A stretch of DNA of 64,000 nucleotides from Mermis nigrescens (Eukaryota; Nematoda; Enoplea; Mermithida; Mermithidae). Below the pieces are notes generated by a model. It did not search any database. It saw only the letters and a list, made by a program, of their open reading frames with translations, and was not told where the DNA came from. The translations under genes and the position numbers were made by a program. Shown here one piece after another: positions 57,701-64,000 of the stretch (positions are counted from its first letter, which is position 1; each line of letters opens with the position of its first letter). The stretch is from NCBI GenBank assembly GCA_036768485.1, contig JAVLUZ010000771.1, positions 612,862-676,861 of the forward strand. Direction: 5' to 3'.

Positions 57701-58593
57701 TAAATTTCCTGCAGGCAAGGCTGAATAGCTTTGAGTTCCATGGCAATCAGAAATTAATTAGCCTTAAGGAGTTGTGAGATATACCTAGCAATTATGTACC
57801 TAAAGGCTATTGGGATCAGAGATATAGATTAGCCTTGGGGAGTTATCCACCAACAGCTATGTACCTAAAGGCTAAGGGAATTTGGGCAGCAATTTAGGTA
57901 GCAATTTGGGGCTGAATTATATGTCTTAGACCCTAGGAAAAATTGGGCAGCACTTCGCTCCCAATGTGTATTTTACAGGCTAAGAAAATGAGACAACAAT
58001 AGCAATTTAACTTTAATTAAGAAGTCTTCTTAATGAGGACAGTCATAAGTAACATACGCACCAAACGATACGCTGGGCAAAACAGTGGCACCACGTCGTA
58101 GAATGGCTACTAGTACGGCGACTATTATAGTCTAGCGTAATATATACAATAAGACGATTGGACCTTGATCGCGGTATCGATAGCGTGGTAATGGCAGCAA
58201 TACGATGAACGACGGCGATACGAAATCCAATAATAGCGTAAGCGAGCGACTAGACTGATAGAAACGAAAAATCGCCGGGTGATAGCAAAAAATGGTGAGA
58301 TGTAGTATTCAAATTTTTTAGTCGGCCAATAGAAAAACGCGTCAATAAACGAGCAATCGTAATAATCACGCCCACAGTGTTATAGTCTATCTTCACATGT
58401 TAAAGCGAGCATGGTTACACAGTTAAGCAATTGTTCTAGCGTTATAGCATTAAGTACACAATGAAACTTCTCTGCTTCGTGATATAAATTCAGCAATTGC
58501 AGATTAAGTACTTATGCGAATAAACTCAAACTTTCTGCAAGTGATATATTGTATATCAAGTTTGCAGAAGTGTGCAAAAACATGTACACAACA
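57700..58593 (-). repeat. probable 3' LTR of the gypsy element
   Basis: The minus-strand 5' end TGTTGTGTACATG at 58593 follows a polypurine tract directly, as an LTR should. The other end is uncertain: TGTGTGAT near 57693 or TGTTGTAG at 57036 on the plus strand could be the inverted CA end. Without the 5' LTR the boundary cannot be set. It contains two stem-loops. Confidence 0.5.
57759..57875. repeat. two successive stem-loops with the same TAGCCTT/AAGGCTA stem
   Basis: Stem 1 pairs TAGCCTT (57759-57765) with AAGGCTA (57803-57809). Stem 2 pairs TTAGCCTT (57829-57836) with AAGGCTAA (57868-57875). The units are also tandem repeats about 70 bp apart. They lie inside the probable LTR. Confidence 0.7.
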
Positions 58594-58604
58594 CTTTTCC
58601 TCCC
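58594..58604 (-). other. polypurine tract of the gypsy element
   Basis: GGGAGGAAAAG on the minus strand, immediately before TGTTGTG. It would prime plus-strand DNA synthesis. It lies 206 bp after the end of the third ORF. Confidence 0.75.
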
Positions 58605-58809
58605 AAGCTGTGAGCTCCTGCGAGCACTCAGTGGTGGTAACATTAACACTACTCGCTCATGGATAATACTACGTATTTTTACTATAGGGCGCAACACAAA
58701 AATAACATACAATATTTACAGCGATAATACATTAAATGCGCAAATAAGCATGAACAAAAATGTTACTCAATTAATGATGAAATATGATACAAATGTACAA
58801 TGTATGTCT

Positions 58810-61203
58810 TTATTTCTGCCTTGGTTGCCTGCGACGTTGATCCTGGGCAAGCAAATGTTCAATATATTCGTCAAGACCACTGTGGCCAAAACGAACATAT
58901 TCAGTCGCGGCAGCTTCGGCAGTCATTCGCCCGTAACGTCCATGCTCCAAGAGTAGAGCCTCAATGTGAGCGATTCGGCTCTCTTGGGTTGTAGAATGGG
59001 CCTGGTGCTGTTGCACCCATATCCCGGTACGATCCGGCATGGTCGGAATCTGCGGAATCACTGGTTGCCGGGTAGCAGTCCATCTACGCCAGTCATCGTA
59101 TTGTTGGCCGGCTTCCATCCAAAGTCGGGCCTTTTCCTCCCAGCCAAAAATTCCTGCTGGAATCACTGGCGGATTCTGCTGTCGCCACTGGACATAGCCT
59201 GGTTCACCTATAAAGTGTTCATTAATGGTCTGCAACCAAGCCATCACAGCTGATGACTGGTTGTTGGCCACTTCATCAATACTGGCTGCTATCACAGGAG
59301 GTACGAACTGAGGACTAGCAAGTCCAACAGGCGCACATCCTGGGTCCATCTTCTTGGAACAACGCTCCCTGGCCTTGGCCAACCACTGAAGACGCCCCTT
59401 CAAATAGTCTGCTCGACGAGCAAGGCGGCTTTGCTGCATGTAACGCACCCGCTGGGCTCTCAAGCGCCACAACCAGAACAAATGTCGTGGCAACTGGACT
59501 CGCCCAATTAGTGCGTAGAACAATGGAGCCTGGACCTGGGCAACTGAATGTCCTTTCTTGACACGATCCGAGCGCAGTCGTCCAAACACCCGCTGGTGCA
59601 TGGCCCAACGTAGCAGAGTTCCTGGCACGCGTTGTTCGAGCAAAAAATGTTCCTGCCTGGTTCAGACGCCCGAATGCCAAACCTGGGTCCAAAGCCGACC
59701 TGACACTTTCCCCATCAAAAATTTGAAAAGCCGACTGCGGACAAACCACAGGAAATGACGCTTGCCCTGCTGTTGTAGAATACAGGCAACCTTAGCAGCG
59801 ACATAGCGGTATTTTGCATACATATAATTATAACGTAAAAATAAACAGAACGGCAAATTTAAAGCATATGCAGCAACTTCATCAACAAAGATTTTAACGA
59901 GTTCGAGGATGGACCTGGGAAAAGACCTGGGCTTAAGGGTTCGAACCTGGTTAGGAACCATAGGCCTCCCTCCTAGACCCTCACCAACCCTAACCTCTAG
60001 TCCAATCCAAGGTTGTTCAAATGATGCCTGACCATGCGGATCCACAAAAGACATCTGGTTCGATAGCTTGGCTAAGTCCCCCAGAGCTTCTGCTTCACTT
60101 TGTGGTTCAGAGACCATACTTACCTTACTTACTACTGCTAGTTCTTCCAGCGCACAGGTGTCCATGGCATATGTGCACTCTTGAACCTTGGCTACCAATT
60201 CTTCTTGGATTACTGCCTTCAAGAAGACACTGGAACGCATTACATTACTGGTAAAGAGCCAGTTAGCTCTAAGTTTCTCAGTAAATGCTATTATAGCATA
60301 TTCCAGTTCCCTGGGCCACATACTTACCGGACTGCACAGTATGAGAGCCAATGCTATGTCTAATTGTTGTGTGGCCAAATGGCCCATAAGCATCAGCTAT
60401 TCATCTGAAACCTTAGTCGCATGGTGGCAATCGATCCAGTTCTTTATATGGAAGGCCGGAATATTCATGACATTGGCCTGACGAAATAATAACATAAAGA
60501 TTCTAGCAATAGTGGTACAATTAGGGAGCCCTAACCGTTGGCAAAAACCCGCAGAACATGGTTCCAACAAGGTTTGGTCAAGGTCAGTGGTCACCTTCTT
60601 ATATCCACCATTGTAGAATGCATCTACGTCAATTATTGCCCTTACCCCTATGACGCCCACATCCATGGCTGCCAACCAATAATTGAATATATCAATGAAG
60701 GCATTCCAGCCATATACGACCTTTATAACTGAGCTGTTAGACAGTAATTGACCTAACAGTGAACGTAAAGTCATGTCTTGATCAATGGAGGGAGTGAACA
60801 ATTTGAATGGAAAATAGAAGGGGGTGCTCTTGAGCAAATTTGAACAAAAAATTAAGCCATGTGGCTTGGTCGGACTAGCAGTGTCTCCGATCATTATGAT
60901 ACTTACCATAGGTACTGGTGATACCTGTATCCAGCGAACAAAATCCAGCAAGATGCTGCAGGCTTGGATGTGTGTTCGGATCAGGAAGGCTGACTTGCCT
61001 ATTCCTGGTATGCGCTCTAGGTTTTTGAACCAGATGGGCCCCCAGTTGTTCATGATGTCCAAGGGCATGACATCCTGTGGCAACGCGGTGTCCACCGTAG
61101 CCTGTCCCTCAACAAAGATTGTCAATTCAGGCTCTACATCCGAAAGCGGACACATCGATCCATAGTTCAGCCAATCAGCAATTGGGAAACTATCAGCATC
61201 CAT
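58810..61203 (-). pseudogene. third ORF of the gypsy element, two in-frame stops
   Basis: One minus-strand frame of 798 codons, from ATG at 61201-61203 to the stop at 58810, interrupted by a TAG at 60397-60399 and a TGA at 59662-59664. The start follows AAATTTGTAG, a possible splice acceptor for a subgenomic RNA. The middle third resembles the RNase D/Egalitarian 3'-5' exonuclease fold: VSIIMIGDTASP, then LLSNSSVIKVVYGWNAFIDI, then GVRAIIDVDAF, and a helix with LATQQLDIALAL. Several acidic catalytic positions are not conserved, so this is tentative. The C-terminal third is Arg- and Gln-rich (RLRAQRVRYMQQSRLARR, DQRRRQPRQK). It is where env would be, but no fusion peptide or membrane anchor is evident. 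Confidence 0.6.
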
Positions 61204-61388
61204 CTACAAATTTGCTTACTTCAATAATACACATATAAACGTTAATATACACAAGATAAATACACACACATTTTAAAAATGAATACAAAAGAACATATTA
61301 TATAGAATAAATTATGCAAATGAGGTTATAAAATAAATGAATACAAATTAATGAATGTACATCTACTGCCATACCTTGTCTTACCATT

Positions 61389-61854
61389 TCATCCACTGGC
61401 TAGGCTAGTCAGATACTCAGATACCTCTTGATGAATCTGCTTATCTAGCCTAGTCCTCTGAGGCAACAAGTGTTTATGTGTTTCAAGTGGGAACACATAA
61501 ACCTTCTTTACAACAATTGCATTATGTGTACCACATAGTTCAATTAACAATGTATCATTAGCCTTGCAATATTTCTTACCCACTCTGGCCTCAGGGCCCA
61601 TAACATATCCACATTTCACTGGATATCCAGGTGATTGTATTATAACTATATCACCTTCTCTAATACCTGAATCTGTAAGTGTAACAACACTATTTATCCT
61701 CGAGTCTTGGCCATGGGTTGAGCTCCCAGCTTCACAGTGTGAGACATGGCCTGCATCACTGGAAGACCCAAGGCCAGGGAAACTTACGTGTCTACCCTGC
61801 TTAGCACCAGACTCAGCAACATTGGCCTGGTCAATAGAAGACTGAGTTGGAGTT
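61389..61854 (-). CDS. pol C-terminal extension of the gypsy element
   Basis: A frame after the integrase, open from about 61870 to the stop at 61389, offset from the integrase frame. It runs through a Ser/Gly-rich linker (GLGSSSDAGHVSHCEAGSS) into GIREGDIVIIQSPGYPVKCG and VKKVYVFPLETHKHLLP. It could be an additional small domain after integrase, joined to pol by an indel or a frameshift near 61865. Family not recognised. Confidence 0.5.
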
Positions 61855-62919
61855 TCAGTTGAAAGACCTGTTGTAATATGGCCTCAGTTGATCTGCATGT
61901 GCCTGCCTTTGGGGCGCTTGAACATGCTTAGCAGCAATGATATACATTGATGCTGACAGCTGTTGCATGACAACAAACGGACCAATCCACCTCCGCTCCA
62001 ACTTACCTTTAACTCCTTTGTGTCGCCTAAAATTTGAATACATTACCATCTGTCCCACTTCATACTGAATATCTGAGGCTTTACGATCATAGTATTTCTT
62101 GCTTTTTGCCTGCGCTACCTGTATAGTCTCCATGGCTATCTGACGAGCATGAGTCAACCTTTGCTGAACTAATTCCACATCACATGGACCACTCACAGAA
62201 GGATCCACAGTCAATCGCAGCACAATGTCTATAGGATATTGTGGCAACCATCCATAAATCAACTCAAATGGCGTCTTACCTGTTGACTCCTGAACTGATG
62301 TGTTGTAGGCAAAGGTCAAGTAGGGCAATAAGATGTCCCAATCAACCTGTTGATCACAAACACCAGTGGCCAACATCTGAATCAATGTACGATTGAAACG
62401 CTCTACTAAACCATCAGTTTGAGGCCTGTATGGAGCTCTAACCAGCTTTTTAATCTGCAAAAGTCCACAAAGATTCAAAACAACCTCACCGGTAACTTGT
62501 TTACCCTGATCAATCAACAAACTTTTAGGTGTACCATGCTGTAACACAACATTATGAAGCAAAAACTTAGCAACTGTCTCTGCCGGAATGTCGGACAATG
62601 CAGCAGTAATTGTCCATTTAGATAAATATTCAGTACACACAATAACGTACCTGTTACCATTCTCGGTCAATGGCAATTCCAAGATGTCCATGGCAATACG
62701 ATCAAAGATTTTACCTACCGGAATACTACGTAGAGGACTGTGAGGCATTGGACCTGCTTTCATTTCTTGACAGACCTTGCAAGTCCTGACCCAGTCTTGT
62801 ACATCTTCCCACATAGCTGGCCACCAATATTTAGCTTGAAGATGCTTTAATGTTCGTATCATTCCCATATGACCATCAAAAATGAATCGTGGAAGTAGCT
62901 CAACAATTCGGCATGACAT
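61855..62919 (-). CDS. pol: gypsy integrase
   Basis: Contains the zinc-binding HHCC region (FDGHMGMIRTLKHLQAKYWW and CKVCQ), the catalytic core (MDILELPLTENGNRYVIVC with the first aspartate, SLLIDQGKQVTG with the second, QTDGLVERFNRTL with the glutamate), and a C-terminal domain with GKLERRWIGPFVV. It inserts element DNA into the chromosome. The frame overlaps the RT/RNase H frame by 61 bp, and the join is broken by a single indel near 62885. The active-site residues are intact. Confidence 0.93.
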   Translation of the reverse strand: MSCRIVELLPRFIFDGHMGMIRTLKHLQAKYWWPAMWEDVQDWVRTCKVCQEMKAGPMPHSPLRSIPVGKIFDRIAMDILELPLTENGNRYVIVCTEYLSKWTITAALSDIPAETVAKFLLHNVVLQHGTPKSLLIDQGKQVTGEVVLNLCGLLQIKKLVRAPYRPQTDGLVERFNRTLIQMLATGVCDQQVDWDILLPYLTFAYNTSVQESTGKTPFELIYGWLPQYPIDIVLRLTVDPSVSGPCDVELVQQRLTHARQIAMETIQVAQAKSKKYYDRKASDIQYEVGQMVMYSNFRRHKGVKGKLERRWIGPFVVMQQLSASMYIIAAKHVQAPQRQAHADQLRPYYNRSFN

Positions 62920-63995
62920 TTCCTTGGAACTACCAATTGTAGACTATAGAGATCAGTCCCATTGAAGCTGACATACCTGTACAACTGCCTATCATCTGCA
63001 CACAGAAATAGCTTTGACCAATTTATAATACGATTGGCATCTTCTGTAGAATTTGGGAGCTGCCCATTGACCAAATTGTTCAATACCGGTCCACAAAACT
63101 CATCTTCACATTGTGCTTGAACCCAATCATTTGGCACATCTTCTTCAAAAGCCTTAGCTTCAGCGGCAAAAGTAGCAACAACATTCAAAGGATTAGCCTT
63201 ACTTAAGGAGATTGGTGGACTTAGCCCACAACAAAACTCCTTCTTACCTGTTGAACCTGCTGTAGTGGCATTCACATAACTTACATCGGACATAAAACTT
63301 GCAACATTACCTCCTTGTTGTTCGAGCTTCTGTCCCTTTGAATTTGCAGGACGTCGAGATAGCCCATCAGCATTTGATTTCACTAGTCCTTTTCGATGGA
63401 AAATCTCAAATGTATACGCAGTAAGCTCATGTTGCCATCTTAAAATACGTCCATTATCTCCAGCGTAGCTCTTGAGCGCTCTAGCCGCAGAACTATCAGT
63501 TACCAAATCATACTGACAACCAAAGACATAAGGCCTGAATGGACCAGTGACTGCCCAGAATATAGCCAGCATCTCTTTCTCATTGATATGATACTTCTTT
63601 TCAGCATTGGACAATGACCGACTGGCATATGATATCACCCACTCAGTCTTATCTTCATATTGTGCTAAGACAGCACCTAGGCTATATTCACAAGCATCAG
63701 TATAAACAACAAATTGTTTAGTAAAATCTGGATACCACAATGTGGGATACCTTGTAGCCTCTTCCTTGAGTAGGTCAAATGTCTTTTGACATTCTGCGGT
63801 CCATTCATAGGGCTTGTTTGCCTTCCGCAAACCATTAACGACTGCAGCCTTAGCCGAGAAATTCTGACTAAATCGTCTATAATATTGAATAAGTCCAATG
63901 AAGGAAGACAATTCCGTCTTGTCTTTTGGCACTGGCCAACTTTTAATAGCCTCTATCTTGCTCGGATCTGGTTTTATTCCTCCAGTTGATATCAA
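62859..63995 (-). CDS. pol: gypsy reverse transcriptase C-terminus and RNase H, partial
   Basis: Enters from beyond the window. It shows the RT thumb and connection (GGIKPDPSKIEAIKSWPVPK, FIGLIQYYRRF, WTAECQKTFDLLK), RNase H (VVYTDACEYSLGAVLAQ, ASRSLSNAEKKYHINEKEML, LVTDSSAARAL), and the start of the integrase linker. These are standard Ty3/gypsy motifs. The first RNase H aspartate (TDAC) is intact. It ends in a shifted frame (HDSFLMVIWE) where the integrase should begin, so this copy needs one indel to be explained. Confidence 0.93.
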   Translation of the reverse strand: MISTGGIKPDPSKIEAIKSWPVPKDKTELSSFIGLIQYYRRFSQNFSAKAAVVNGLRKANKPYEWTAECQKTFDLLKEEATRYPTLWYPDFTKQFVVYTDACEYSLGAVLAQYEDKTEWVISYASRSLSNAEKKYHINEKEMLAIFWAVTGPFRPYVFGCQYDLVTDSSAARALKSYAGDNGRILRWQHELTAYTFEIFHRKGLVKSNADGLSRRPANSKGQKLEQQGGNVASFMSDVSYVNATTAGSTGKKEFCCGLSPPISLSKANPLNVVATFAAEAKAFEEDVPNDWVQAQCEDEFCGPVLNNLVNGQLPNSTEDANRIINWSKLFLCADDRQLYRYVSFNGTDLYSLQLVVPRKCHAELLSYFHDSFLMVIWE

Positions 63996-64000
63996 ATGAC

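Larger units (their letters stand above)
57700..64000 (-). mobile_element. Ty3/gypsy retrotransposon, 5' part beyond the window
   Basis: Minus-strand order is RT/RNase H, integrase, C-terminal extension, third ORF, polypurine tract, LTR. The gag, protease, most of RT and the 5' LTR lie past position 64000. It is noticeably richer in G+C than the surrounding DNA, which suggests a fairly recent insertion. The far end of the LTR was not resolved, so 57700 is a rough boundary. Confidence 0.85.

Noticed and set aside
57036..58593. A 1.56-kb LTR from TGTTGTAG to 58593
   Set aside because: The TGTTGTAG end lies inside the AGAAGT-rich inverted structure, which looks like a separate repeat. The boundary cannot be decided without the other LTR.
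59315..59749. A 144-codon minus-strand frame overlapping the gypsy third ORF
   Set aside because: It is a shadow frame of the longer ORF, which has the more consistent composition and length.
58810..61203. Calling the gypsy third ORF an envelope gene
   Set aside because: Position alone would suggest it, but I see no C-terminal transmembrane anchor or fusion segment, and the end is Arg/Gln-rich.

Overview
The window is AT-rich metazoan nuclear DNA, most likely from an arthropod. Genes have GT-AG introns, intergenic DNA is dominated by many families of short non-autonomous transposons, and there are eukaryote-only elements: a DIRS-type tyrosine-recombinase retrotransposon, a Ty3/gypsy retrotransposon, a non-LTR fragment and hAT-like MITEs. 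I cannot name the species. There is one 100-N assembly gap (39674-39773). I saw no rRNA gene, tRNA gene or CRISPR array.

Region 1 (1-21.3 kb) holds the 3' half of one large plus-strand gene, an ABCC/MRP4-like ABC transporter. Five exons (2876-3085, 4333-4488, 10000-10089, 12150-12322, 21132-21339) join in frame to give a complete second nucleotide-binding domain: Walker A, Q-loop, LSVGQ signature, Walker B, H-loop and stop. The introns are filled with MITEs, a foldback element, a long TGTAAAC-rich repeat array, a 342-bp (TAA)n microsatellite and, in the last intron, a 5-kb DIRS element with inverted terminal repeats, an internal complementary region and broken gag, RT/RNase H and YR genes.

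Region 2 (21.3-56 kb) is a cluster of small, apparently secreted peptide genes, all on the plus strand, within locally duplicated DNA. Members are at 27786 (one exon), 32376 (two exons separated by a hAT-like MITE that seems to serve as the intron), 43052 (a pseudogene copy with the MITE at the same place), 48981 and 53883 (two-exon paralogues, each with a tiny last exon). The DNA before three of them (about 30.0, 39.8 and 46.5 kb) is recognisably the same duplicated segment. The middle segment carries a 1.95-kb inverted copy that meets its partner at the assembly gap. A non-LTR reverse transcriptase fragment lies between them on the minus strand.

Region 3 (about 57.7-64 kb) is a Ty3/gypsy retrotransposon on the minus strand, cut by the window end. 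It has RT/RNase H and integrase (one frameshift between them), a C-terminal extension, a third ORF of about 800 codons with two in-frame stops and a possible RNase D-like exonuclease fold, a polypurine tract and an LTR beginning at 58593.

The best leads are the MITE-derived intron in a secreted peptide gene, the new secreted-peptide family with tiny last exons, the duplicated Gag module in the DIRS element, and the third ORF of the gypsy element.
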